This document shows positions 25,483-33,284 of a stretch of 40,513 bases of DNA, one piece after another. The DNA lies in contig CAYXVU010000022.1 of assembly GCA_964468725.1 (NCBI GenBank), positions 1-40,513 on the forward strand, in the 5' to 3' direction. Position 1 is the first letter of the stretch, and the number at the start of each line of letters is the position of its first letter. The position numbers were made by a program, and so were the translations under genes. Under the pieces are notes generated by a model. The model was not told the origin of the DNA. It worked only from the letters and a program-made list of their open reading frames with translations, and did no database searches. This DNA comes from CAYXVU01 sp964468725 (GTDB lineage Bacteria; Acidobacteriota; Blastocatellia; UBA7656).

Positions 25483-27330
25483 TTAAGGAGTGGTAGTGAG
25501 CAGATAGACGTCCCAAGCCCACCGTCCGACCTGTGCGCCTATGGCATCGCGCACCTTGGCGCGATAGCGGAAGAGGTTGCCATGCTGGTCTCGTCGTCGA
25601 GATTCCCGATAATCGAAATCTATTGACGCTACGCCGAGTGTGGGCAGCGCGTGTAATTCATTCGGCTCGGATACCCCATTATGGTTGGAATCTTGCCAAA
25701 GTTGTAGGGTTGAGAAGACCGCATCCCGGTGGTCGATTCTCCCATCGCCGTTCCCGCCGTTGGTCGCAAGGTCATATATGGCAAGCGCTAAAAATCCGTT
25801 CGGTTCAGTAGAGGGCGGTTGCGGCGTATAGTTACCAAAGAGTTCTTGTCCATTATCAATCTGACCATTCCCGTTACGGTCTAAAACCAACCATGCATCA
25901 TCTGCTCCGGCAGCCGTCCATGCGATGCGCTTCAGAGCCCCATTGGGATTGATCTGAAAGTTCACTCCATCGGCGACATTGGTGAGAGCAAATCCGTCGC
26001 CTTGTATATCAATGACAATCGGGGTTTCGTTCATACACTCACAAGACGTGGGAATCCAAAAGCCGCCGCCTGATTCGCACTGCGCCCTTGCAAAAGCGCT
26101 GCAATCCCCTTCGCCAAACCCGCCGCCCCCGCCGCCGGAACCGGCCTGACAGCTATGGTTGACAGTGTGTTCCGGGGTCCAAAACCCATCGCTAGAGACG
26201 CCAAATGGGCCTACACTGATTGAAACAATACAGGCGCAAAACAGACAAGCTTTAAACCCCGCACCTACCGTGCGCGAGCACGACGGAGATGTACCAGTAG
26301 AGGTGGTAGCGTGTTCGCGGTAATCATAGGTGTGGCAAATGGCTGGTATCCCGGTTTCAAACAGATTGACATTAATGAGATTGACTGAGCATTCGACCTG
26401 ACAATCTTGATAATGGAGGCAGATGCCTTGTTGCTGTGATTCAAACATGTCGCGGCCAAATCCCGGCGCTGTATGGCCGAGTCGCAGACGCTGAAATTGT
26501 TCTGGCCCGGTGCTGGAATTGGTCGAGCATTGCGTCAGCGCAAACTCTTGGCCTTCTTGCAGAGGCTTACCTTCTCGCTTTGGGAACCGATGTTCAGAAG
26601 GCGGCTCTTGTAACGGATGATGCTCTTGAAAGGCATTCTGCAAGGCCGTGGGGCTGGCGATATTATCCATGAAGATGACGGTTGGCGCCGACGGCGAGGT
26701 CAACGCATCGCTGTGCAAGAACAAAGCACGGTAGGCGCGCTCTTTCCCTTCAAATCGAACCTTCGCTTCGTAGGCGGTATACATGGTCACCTTACGGCGA
26801 AGTTCCGGCATCATTTCCAGCACCTGTCTGACAGAGGTATTTTCCCAGTCTTCGAGTACCGATACGCGGTAGGGACGGGTCATCCATTTGACGCGATAAG
26901 CGACCTGTTCCGGCCCCTCGTTGTGGCGGCTGACCTGGCGGGCGATGTGCAACACATCGCCGCTCGGTTTGCTGACCATCTCGCCATAGGGTCGGTCGTA
27001 AATCTCTTCGATCAGGCCGGTGCGAATATCCCGCAACTCGAATTCAATCGGCCCCCCAGCGGTCTGCGGCTGCGTGAGCAGGCCAGCGTTTTGCAAACGT
27101 CGTGCGGATGCCTTTTCGTAATCCTTACTGGCTTTATTGAGTAGCGCCAGCTTTCCGTATGCCTGATTCAACATGGACTCTTCACGAGTCATAGGCCTTT
27201 GCGTCTTCAGGCTCTGAGCGGTGATAAGCAGAGGTTCTGCCAGAGTTTGAGAGCGTGCTGCCTGCGGATTCGCCGTGACGAGAACGATTCCGACTATCAT
27301 CCATGCGACGATGTTTTTTGATGCGTTCAT
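25483..27330 (-). CDS. Large exported protein with the same calcium-binding C-terminus as 13170-14234
   Basis: A 615-residue exported protein. A signal peptide (MNASKNIVAWMIVGIVLVT, cleavage near ARSQ) is followed by about 280 residues of unknown, possibly beta-rich N-terminal region. A Cys-rich middle follows (QQGICLHYQDCQVECSV, FKACLFCACIV), then a Gly-run (GSGGGGGGFGEGDC). The C-terminal region has PIVIDIQGDGFALTN, DRNGNGQIDNGQELFGN, GDGRIDHRD and DSNHNGVSEPNELHAL and ends near GRWAWDVYL, matching its paralogue almost position by position. The start is the ATG at 27330 behind GGAGG; an in-frame start at 27456 is not supported. Calcium binding is likely. The rest of the protein is unassigned. 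Confidence 0.75.
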   Translation of the reverse strand: MNASKNIVAWMIVGIVLVTANPQAARSQTLAEPLLITAQSLKTQRPMTREESMLNQAYGKLALLNKASKDYEKASARRLQNAGLLTQPQTAGGPIEFELRDIRTGLIEEIYDRPYGEMVSKPSGDVLHIARQVSRHNEGPEQVAYRVKWMTRPYRVSVLEDWENTSVRQVLEMMPELRRKVTMYTAYEAKVRFEGKERAYRALFLHSDALTSPSAPTVIFMDNIASPTALQNAFQEHHPLQEPPSEHRFPKREGKPLQEGQEFALTQCSTNSSTGPEQFQRLRLGHTAPGFGRDMFESQQQGICLHYQDCQVECSVNLINVNLFETGIPAICHTYDYREHATTSTGTSPSCSRTVGAGFKACLFCACIVSISVGPFGVSSDGFWTPEHTVNHSCQAGSGGGGGGFGEGDCSAFARAQCESGGGFWIPTSCECMNETPIVIDIQGDGFALTNVADGVNFQINPNGALKRIAWTAAGADDAWLVLDRNGNGQIDNGQELFGNYTPQPPSTEPNGFLALAIYDLATNGGNGDGRIDHRDAVFSTLQLWQDSNHNGVSEPNELHALPTLGVASIDFDYRESRRRDQHGNLFRYRAKVRDAIGAQVGRWAWDVYLLTTTP

Positions 27331-27509
27331 GTTCCGCCTCCGCGATTGCTTAAGATCGCCTATGAAGGGGTTGCGAGCCCATTGTCCGCAGCCCATTTCG
27401 GCCACAGGGCAACCGGGTTTCAGTCGCGCAACCGGATGGAATCGGTTGACCGTCACCGTGCCTCTCTCCGTTCAAAGCCTGCCTCTTTCGGCACGGTGGC
27501 GGCTACAAT

Positions 27510-28568
27510 TTACTTTTTCTGTTTCTTTCTTAGCTCCTCGATTAGCTGTTTGAATCCGGCCAAATCTTTCGCGCCGGTCACCAGCCTGCCATTGATGACA
27601 AACGTTGGGGTGCCCTGAATGTTGAGTTGCTGGGCTTCCTCCATGTCCTTTAGCACCGCCGCTCTACTGTTTTCCGATTGTAGGCAATCGGCGAAAGCCC
27701 TGTGGTTTAGCCCCATCTCTGACGCGTGTCTTTGCAGTGCCGCCTCCGACAGGTCAGCCGCATCGAACAGGCGGTCATGATAGGGCCAGAATCTGCCTTG
27801 CTCGGCGGCGCAAACGGCAGCCTGTGCCGCCCTGAAAGCCTGCGGGTGAATCGCCAGCGGAAGATGCTTAAAAATCAGGCGCACACCGGGTTCGCTGGCC
27901 AGCAGTTGCTCCAAACTCTTTCTGGCTTGTTTACAGTAGGGACACTGGAAATCGGAAAACTCGATGATGGTAATCAGGGATTCAGCAGACCCTTTGGCGG
28001 GACCAGTTTGAGTGACCAACAGTGCAGGGGTATCCGGCTCCGGCAAAAGAATTTCGACTGGTGCCCGTCTACGCAGTTCGGCAATCGCCAGCAGGTAGCG
28101 CTCGACCTTCTTCCGGCTTTCGAGATCAAGCCGGATTCGTTGTCTAGCCTCATCTTCTCTCATCTGTCCCAATCCGCTGATATTCTCCCGATAGATCTGT
28201 TCGACTTCGTCGGCATCAACCGTAACGGTTTCGGGAGCCAACCGCCTCATTAAGACTTCGACGGTGACCTCCTGCGCTGCGGCCTCTTCCGCTAGCAGCA
28301 GCTTCGTAATGAGGTTTTCCAGAGCGTTCTTACGAAGCTCGTATAGACGCTCCTGCAGTTCCTGAAGCGGTCTGCCGAGCAGCACATCCACTTCTTTCAA
28401 GGTAATGATTCTTTTGTCGCCGACGATGGCGACAATCTCCTCGCTTCCTCGACCGCCGTTTGCGGTTTGACCATAGCCCGGTTGCCAAGCCAAGCCCATT
28501 AGCAAGAATAGGCTCACAGATGTGAACCTGATGGCTCTCATCCGATTCACAAGTTTCAGAGTTTTCAT
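27510..28568 (-). CDS. Exported DsbA-like thiol oxidoreductase with a SurA-like N-terminal half
   Basis: A 352-residue secreted protein. After the signal peptide (SVSLFLLMGLAWQPGYGQ) residues about 40-180 are helical and resemble a SurA/trigger-type chaperone segment (IVAIVGDKRIITLKEVDVLL, EARQRIRLDLESRKKVERYL). The second half is a thioredoxin-fold DsbA domain with the redox pair CPYC at 209-212 in IEFSDFQCPYCKQARKSL and the cis-proline motif QGTPTFVINGRLVTGA. It should form or shuffle disulfides in exported proteins. The Cys-rich exported protein is the next gene downstream (179-base gap) and is a plausible client. GGAGAG lies six bases before the ATG. Confidence 0.85.
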   Translation of the reverse strand: MKTLKLVNRMRAIRFTSVSLFLLMGLAWQPGYGQTANGGRGSEEIVAIVGDKRIITLKEVDVLLGRPLQELQERLYELRKNALENLITKLLLAEEAAAQEVTVEVLMRRLAPETVTVDADEVEQIYRENISGLGQMREDEARQRIRLDLESRKKVERYLLAIAELRRRAPVEILLPEPDTPALLVTQTGPAKGSAESLITIIEFSDFQCPYCKQARKSLEQLLASEPGVRLIFKHLPLAIHPQAFRAAQAAVCAAEQGRFWPYHDRLFDAADLSEAALQRHASEMGLNHRAFADCLQSENSRAAVLKDMEEAQQLNIQGTPTFVINGRLVTGAKDLAGFKQLIEELRKKQKK

Positions 28569-28641
28569 GGCGGCTCTCCACTTTCCTAACGGTTCTCTCG
28601 CCTGCAGCCAATTGCCCGTCCGCCGCTGATGCTCTGACCCG

Positions 28642-28731
28642 AATACGGATCAGTTCACCGTGCCGGGGAACAGCCAAAGAGCTTTGACTGCTCGCATCAG
28701 CCAAACGCCGGTCTCAATACGGATATATTCA
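28642..28731 (-). promoter_or_regulatory. Two direct repeats upstream of the DsbA-like gene
   Basis: AATACGGATNNNTTCA occurs at 28642-28657 and again at 28716-28731. The starts are 74 bases apart, close to seven helical turns, so both copies would face the same side of DNA. They lie between the small HTH gene and the DsbA-like gene, in the region where the latter's promoter should be. No -10/-35 pair was assigned. The rest of 28569-28869 holds only two TGTCAC boxes 10 bases apart (28826, 28836). Confidence 0.4.
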
Positions 28732-28869
28732 GGTTACACTCGCAAACGCGAATACGATTGGATGGTCTTCCTTCGCATTCGATGCGCCCAAACTACGCCC
28801 CTTGCAGGCCTAAGTCAATCGCAAATGTCACACTCTGTCACGCTTTTTTCGGTTATTGATTTTTTTCAT

Positions 28870-29088
28870 TCAGGCATCATCGCTTTGCTTTAGTAAACAG
28901 TTGCCGCACAAGCGGTATCGCTTACCTGCGACCTTCACCGCATAGACCAGCCCCTCTTCGATATAGCGATAGATGGTTCGGCTATGCACGTCAACCAGCC
29001 GGGCGGCGCTTTGCACTTTGAGCAGGTGCGCGTAGACTTCGCAGCGCGGGCACCAGACACGATTCTCTGCGTATCTTTCTTGCGGCAC
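28870..29088 (-). CDS. Small HTH DNA-binding protein with two CxxC pairs
   Basis: A 72-residue protein. The core (LKVQSAARLVDVHSRTIYRY) is an excisionase/MerR-type helix-turn-helix, at about residues 23-58. CPRC at 13-16 and CGNC at 61-64 bracket it and could bind zinc or sense thiol state. The start is a GTG at 29088 because GAGGAGAG lies five bases upstream on the minus strand; the longer open frame to 29223 has no such signal. The gene points toward the DsbA-like gene, which is about 300 bases away. It may be a regulator of that gene, but this is position-based inference. It is too short and isolated to be a phage excisionase with certainty. Confidence 0.7.
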   Translation of the reverse strand: MPQERYAENRVWCPRCEVYAHLLKVQSAARLVDVHSRTIYRYIEEGLVYAVKVAGKRYRLCGNCLLKQSDDA

Positions 29089-29618
29089 AGTTCTCTCCTC
29101 ACTAGCAATCCTGTAATTGAATGCGGAATCGCAACTCATCACGTGAGCGGCCTGTCCGTACGACCGCTGATCCTTTTCGTCAATCGAGTCCGACAAACAA
29201 CCGGGCATTGGGGGAGGAGCCATCCGTATGCAGGCGGTGAGCGACGCTCTGATCGGCGTTCAGGGTGGCGAATCAGCCTCTGCGCCCCTTTGGCCGCCGG
29301 TTACTGCACAGCAACTTCAGATGCCTGTCGCGTCCGCTGGAAATGCCGGACAGCGCGATGATCGTATTCGTTTGAAACGCCGCGATTCTACTACAGCAAA
29401 GCGAACCGCGAAAAGAAAAAGTAAAAGGCGATGGCCGGATATTGGTCTGCCGCAGAGCGATAATCGAGCTATCTGCCTGCCCGTCTGACCGCTTCACCCC
29501 GCCATCGTTCCCACTCGCCAGAAAGGCGTTACTCTGCGCCCGCTTTGCGGTTATTGTACAAGGCGGAAAGATTTGCCAGTCAGGAGAAGAGGAGTAAAGA
29601 AGTCAAAGGGGAATAGTC
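29089..29618. other. Divergent spacer without a supported gene
   Basis: 530 bases between the HTH gene and the NTF2-like gene. Short open frames exist but show no ribosome-binding site or recognisable domain. A weak promoter candidate for the downstream gene is TTACTC (29530-29535), 17 bases, TATTGT (29553-29558). Nothing else was seen. Confidence 0.4.
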
Positions 29619-30095
29619 ATGAAACGATTTTTACAAACCGTTATGCTGGTTGTCATCGCAAGCCTGTGCGCTGTGGCGTCGGCGCAACAGACTGCACCCA
29701 ACAAATTCACGGTCAGCACCGAAGACGAAGCGGCCATCCGGCAAACGGCTCTTGATTACGTTGAAGGCTGGTACGAAGGCAATGCCGAGCGCATGGAACG
29801 TGCGCTGCACCCCGATCTGGCCAAACGCATCGTGTATACAGACCCGAAGACCAAACAGAGTCGCCTCGAGCACATGGGCGCTATGCGATTGGTGCAAGGG
29901 ACGCGCGGCGGGTTTGGTAAAAACACTCCCAAAGAGAAGCAGCAAAAAGATATTTATATCCTTGATGTCTTCGGCAACACGGCCAGCGTCAAAGCCGTTA
30001 TGGCCGATTGGATTGACTACTTGCACGTCGCCAAATTCAACGGGCGATGGGTGATCGTCAATGTGCTATGGGAGATGAAACCGGCAAGCAAGTGA
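29619..30095 (+). CDS. Exported NTF2-like (putative lumazine-binding family) protein
   Basis: A 158-residue protein with a signal peptide (MKRFLQTVMLVVIASLCAVA, cut near SAQQ). The mature part is an NTF2-like fold of the Lumazine_bd_2 type: AIRQTALDYVEGWYEGNAER, MERALHPDLAKRIVY, VKAVMADWIDYLHVAKFNGRW and VIVNVLWEM are the usual pattern. Members are annotated as putative lumazine-binding, but their ligands are mostly unproven. The gene starts a three-gene run of exported proteins, with the PQQ-type propeller 47 bases downstream. Confidence 0.85.
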   Translation: MKRFLQTVMLVVIASLCAVASAQQTAPNKFTVSTEDEAAIRQTALDYVEGWYEGNAERMERALHPDLAKRIVYTDPKTKQSRLEHMGAMRLVQGTRGGFGKNTPKEKQQKDIYILDVFGNTASVKAVMADWIDYLHVAKFNGRWVIVNVLWEMKPASK

Positions 30096-30142
30096 CCTCG
30101 ATTGCCGGTAGCGGGCGTAGGTTTCATCATTGGAGCTTCGAT

Positions 30143-31432
30143 ATGAGAATGAGTCAATTCAGTCATCGCCGCGCGGCGAGGGCGTTGGGTTGGGCGACAT
30201 TGATCGTCTTCTTGCAAGCCACTGGCGGCAACGCACAGCAGTGGCCGCAATGGCGCGGCGCGCAGCGCGATGGCGTGGCGAGCAACTTTGCCCCGCCCAC
30301 GATCTGGCCGCAGTCGCTGACGCAAAAATGGAAGGTGCCGGTTGGCGGCGGATACGCTTCGCCTGTGGTAGCGGGCGCGCGCATCTATCTGCACACCCGA
30401 CGCGCGGAAGAAGAGAGCGTTTCGTGCCTTGATTTGCAGACCGGCAAGGCGCTGTGGATGAAGAGCTACGCCGCGCCCTTCGGCAAAAATCAATATGCCG
30501 TCAAGATGGGCAAAGGGCCAAACTCAACGCCGCTGCTTTACGAAGGCAAGCTCTACACGCTGGGCGTTACCGCCATCCTCTCCTGCTTTGACGCGAAGAC
30601 CGGCGCGCTCAAGTGGCGCAAAGACTTTTCGCCGTATGTTGATACCTCGAAGCTCTTTTGCGGCACGGCGATGTCGCCGGTGGCTGAACGCGGCGCTGTG
30701 ATCGTCCACGTCGGGGATGATCGAAAAGGGTGGATCATCGCCTTTGATGCACAAAGCGGCAAAGAGCGATGGCGATGGGAAGGCGATGGCCCCGGCTATG
30801 CCTCGCCGCTGGTCGTCGAACTGGAAGGCGTGCGGCAACTTGTCACCCTCACCGATAAATCGGTCGTCGGTTTGGCCGCCGATTCCGGCAATCTGCTCTG
30901 GAAATTCCCGCACCCTGACGAGTGGAACGAAAACATCGTCACCCCCGTCCTCTACGGCAAACAGATCATCGTCTCCGGCGTCCGACAAGGCACCCGCGCC
31001 CTCACCATCACGCGCAATCAAAATCTATGGTCAGCCGCCGCGCGGTGGCACAATCCGAAAGTGACGCTCTATATGAGTTCGCCGATTCTCGATGGCGACT
31101 ATCTGTACGGCCTCTCGTCGCAACGCAAAGGGCAATTCTTCTGTCTCGACGCGCGCACAGGCGAAGTCGTGTGGACAACGGACGGACGCGCCGCTGCTAA
31201 CGCCGCACTGGTAGATGCCCGAATCGTCTTCTTTGCTTTGACCAACGATGCCGAACTGATCGTCGCCAGCAAGAGCCGGGAGGGCTTTCTGCCGCTCACC
31301 AAGTATACGGTCGCCGACTCGCCGACTTGGGCGTACCCGATCATTTGGGGCAAGCACATTTTAATCAAAGACGAAGAGAATCTGATCCTATGGGCGGTTG
31401 AGTCGGCCACCGCCCGCCAAGCGGCGAGGTGA
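30143..31432 (+). CDS. Exported PQQ-type beta-propeller protein
   Basis: A 429-residue WD40-like/PQQ-repeat protein. The signal peptide (about residues 1-33, RALGWATLIVFLQATGGNAQ) precedes QWPQWRGAQRDGVAS, the usual opening of this group. Propeller blades show repeated GxLYTLGVTAILSCFDAKTG- and VGLAADSGNLLW-like units. The group includes BamB-like proteins and PQQ-dependent enzymes, but I cannot see the metal and PQQ ligands of a true quinoprotein dehydrogenase, so a binding or scaffold role is as likely. Start at 30143 is chosen because of GGAG eight bases upstream; the frame runs back to 30047 into the upstream gene. Only two bases separate its stop from the next ATG. Confidence 0.85.
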   Translation: MRMSQFSHRRAARALGWATLIVFLQATGGNAQQWPQWRGAQRDGVASNFAPPTIWPQSLTQKWKVPVGGGYASPVVAGARIYLHTRRAEEESVSCLDLQTGKALWMKSYAAPFGKNQYAVKMGKGPNSTPLLYEGKLYTLGVTAILSCFDAKTGALKWRKDFSPYVDTSKLFCGTAMSPVAERGAVIVHVGDDRKGWIIAFDAQSGKERWRWEGDGPGYASPLVVELEGVRQLVTLTDKSVVGLAADSGNLLWKFPHPDEWNENIVTPVLYGKQIIVSGVRQGTRALTITRNQNLWSAAARWHNPKVTLYMSSPILDGDYLYGLSSQRKGQFFCLDARTGEVVWTTDGRAAANAALVDARIVFFALTNDAELIVASKSREGFLPLTKYTVADSPTWAYPIIWGKHILIKDEENLILWAVESATARQAAR

Positions 31433-31434
31433 TC

Positions 31435-32631
31435 ATGTCAGCTTCCGAACCGTCCGCAATCGCTAAAGACCGGCTTGCGCGTCGCCCTTTTCTCTGTGGG
31501 CTATGGGCCGCCGCCGCCATGCCTGTGCTGGCCTCCGGCGTGCTGTCGGCTTGTCAAAGCAGCCCGCCCGCCGTACCAGAGGGAAAGAGGACGGCAACGC
31601 TCGATCAAGCGCACGATTTACTCTTTGCCAGCGGGCGCGGTTATCGCGGCTCGACCCATGTGCCGATGGTAGCCGAAGCGTTGATGGTGTTGGGACGCGT
31701 TGACAGCGTGCTGCCTTGGGTCGAACGCAACAAAGGCGATGGCGAGCGCAATCAACAGCCTTATGATTTCACTCAGGCGGGCGAAGTGACGAAAGAGAAT
31801 TGGCGTGCGGCATTGGGTCAGGAAGAGCGGCGCGCCGATTGGGCAGCTTTCTTTGCGCGCCAACTCCGCGAGCGTGGCTGGCAGGCGACGGTCGGCGAGT
31901 GGGTGGCGACATTGACGCCGGGCATTGCCGCTTACGCCTCTCATGGCATCATTCGCACGGCGCATGCGGTGCGCAGCCTTGAAGTGGCTGAGTCGTCGCA
32001 ACGCCAACGCGAGTTGGCTGAAGGGTTGGGGCTATGGGCGGCCACCTATCAACCGCTGCCTGCACGTTCATCCACCGCAGCGGGCAAGCTCAACCCTGCC
32101 GAGGCGATGCGCCGCGTCGAAACCATGACGCCGGAACGGGTGCGACGCGGCAATATCATCATGGCGCTCAGCAGCCTGGAGGATTTTCCGCCTTTCGCCG
32201 ACGCCATCAATTGGGTGGACACATCCGGCAACGCCGGACAATTTCTTGCCAACCTGACGGAGACGGCGGCGGGCGTCTATCTAGCCAATGCGCGCGATTC
32301 GCGCAGCCCGATTGCTCTGGTGCATGCGTTGACGGGTACGAGCGCCGCGCGCTTGCTGCTCTCCTACATCAAAGCGGAAGCCCAGCCCGTCTTACTGCGC
32401 TACGGTTGGCAACTGGCGGCGGGCATTTATGCGGTAGCGGGGCGCAGACCGCCGGAAGGAGTGCCGCAGGCGAAATTGCCCGATAAAGACGATCTGATTG
32501 ACCGTGCCCTAAAAAACGGCGGCGCGCACCCGATAAAATTCACCGAAGCCTGTCTGCGCGAATACGCCCTCAACCCCAACCCTGTCTATTTGTATGCGGC
32601 GCAGCACGCCGTAGAAAACTTGCGCGGGTAA
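31435..32631 (+). CDS. Tat-exported lipoprotein of the questin-oxidase-like family
   Basis: A 398-residue protein. The N-terminus carries a twin-arginine motif (LARRPFLCGL) and a hydrophobic stretch ending in the lipobox LSAC, so it is probably folded first, exported by Tat and anchored by a lipid. The mature part matches the questin-oxidase-like family. The landmarks are YRGSTHVPMVAEALMVLG, LTPGIAAYASHGIIRTAHAV and KFTEACLREYAL, which supply the conserved histidines. Fungal GedK performs a Baeyer-Villiger-type oxidation of questin without a flavin; function in bacteria is unknown. ATG 31435 has GAGG upstream, inside the end of the propeller gene. The close gap suggests co-expression with it. 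Confidence 0.78.
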   Translation: MSASEPSAIAKDRLARRPFLCGLWAAAAMPVLASGVLSACQSSPPAVPEGKRTATLDQAHDLLFASGRGYRGSTHVPMVAEALMVLGRVDSVLPWVERNKGDGERNQQPYDFTQAGEVTKENWRAALGQEERRADWAAFFARQLRERGWQATVGEWVATLTPGIAAYASHGIIRTAHAVRSLEVAESSQRQRELAEGLGLWAATYQPLPARSSTAAGKLNPAEAMRRVETMTPERVRRGNIIMALSSLEDFPPFADAINWVDTSGNAGQFLANLTETAAGVYLANARDSRSPIALVHALTGTSAARLLLSYIKAEAQPVLLRYGWQLAAGIYAVAGRRPPEGVPQAKLPDKDDLIDRALKNGGAHPIKFTEACLREYALNPNPVYLYAAQHAVENLRG

Positions 32632-32705
32632 GCACGCCCTACCCCGCCCCCTGCGGCGCTCACCCCAAATCTTAACGATAGCACCGCGACAAAGCGATTC
32701 GCATT

Positions 32706-32734
32706 TTGTCGCAGTGTCGGTTCTATGATAGATT
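32706..32734 (+). promoter_or_regulatory. Predicted promoter of the ferredoxin gene
   Basis: TTGTCG (32706-32711), 17 bases, TAGATT (32729-32734). The predicted transcript starts near 32741, about 50 bases before the ATG. It is the third promoter in the window with this -10 and exact spacing. Confidence 0.5.
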
Positions 32735-32790
32735 TTGACCGCCAACGAAAGCAGCACTTATAGATCAATCAGGTACGAGAGGGAGAGACG

Positions 32791-33153
32791 ATGGAAGCGC
32801 TGGAAAGAGTGGAATCGCAATACAAGATGGAACCGATGTCGCACGGTCGTCCCGACTTGCGGAAGAAGAAGCCGAAGATTCTGGCCGTCATCTTAGATAA
32901 CTGCACCGGTTGTGCTGGCTCTCCCGCTTGTGTCGAGTATTGCCCGGTCGAGGCCTGTATGTTCTGGGTTCCTGATGTAGATTACTATCCCAATGGGCGC
33001 ATTGAAGTAGACCCGAATCTCTGCATCGGCTGCAAACTCTGCACCAGCAAAGGCCCGGATGGCACCTATCTGGAAGGCTGTCCGTGGGACGCCATCGAAA
33101 TGATGGAATCGGTTGAATGGGAAAAGCGCACAGGCATCACGCTCAACCCTTGA
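32791..33153 (+). CDS. Two-cluster 4Fe-4S ferredoxin-like protein
   Basis: A 120-residue electron-transfer protein. The first set of cysteines is Cys38, Cys41, Cys47 and Cys51 (CTGCAGSPACVEYCP), with five residues between the second and third instead of two. The second is Cys78, Cys81, Cys84 and Cys97 (CIGCKLC, then GCP), with twelve residues before the last instead of three. By family rule Cys97 completes cluster one and Cys51 cluster two. Cys56 is extra. The N-terminal 30 residues are basic. Both clusters should form, but the loop lengths differ from classical 2[4Fe-4S] ferredoxins. The partner enzyme is unknown. GGGAG precedes the ATG. Confidence 0.87.
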   Translation: MEALERVESQYKMEPMSHGRPDLRKKKPKILAVILDNCTGCAGSPACVEYCPVEACMFWVPDVDYYPNGRIEVDPNLCIGCKLCTSKGPDGTYLEGCPWDAIEMMESVEWEKRTGITLNP

Positions 33154-33208
33154 ACGTTTAGCTGCTCTCTCTTCGATGTTTTTTTATCTCTTGCCTGTCT
33201 TGTACGGG

Positions 33209-33225
33209 GTATGACCCTGTCATAC
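33209..33225. promoter_or_regulatory. Perfect inverted repeat upstream of aqpZ
   Basis: GTATGAC, CCT, GTCATAC: seven perfectly paired bases with a three-base centre, 60 bases before the aquaporin ATG. It looks like a dimer operator. It could also be a hairpin at the end of the ferredoxin transcript, though no T tract follows. Confidence 0.45.
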
Positions 33226-33284
33226 TTGACTGATAAACTCGCAACTACTCCCCACCCCGATTCCATTTTGCTAAGGAGGAATGT

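Noticed and set aside
27346..27618. Plus-strand frame over the DsbA-like gene end
   Set aside because: Overlaps the CPYC oxidoreductase gene on the other strand and shows no motif.
28870..29088. Phage excisionase
   Set aside because: The HTH is excisionase-like, but there is no integrase, attachment site or other phage gene nearby.
29228..29488. 86-codon open frame on the plus strand
   Set aside because: No ribosome-binding site, no recognisable domain and odd composition; it is left as spacer.
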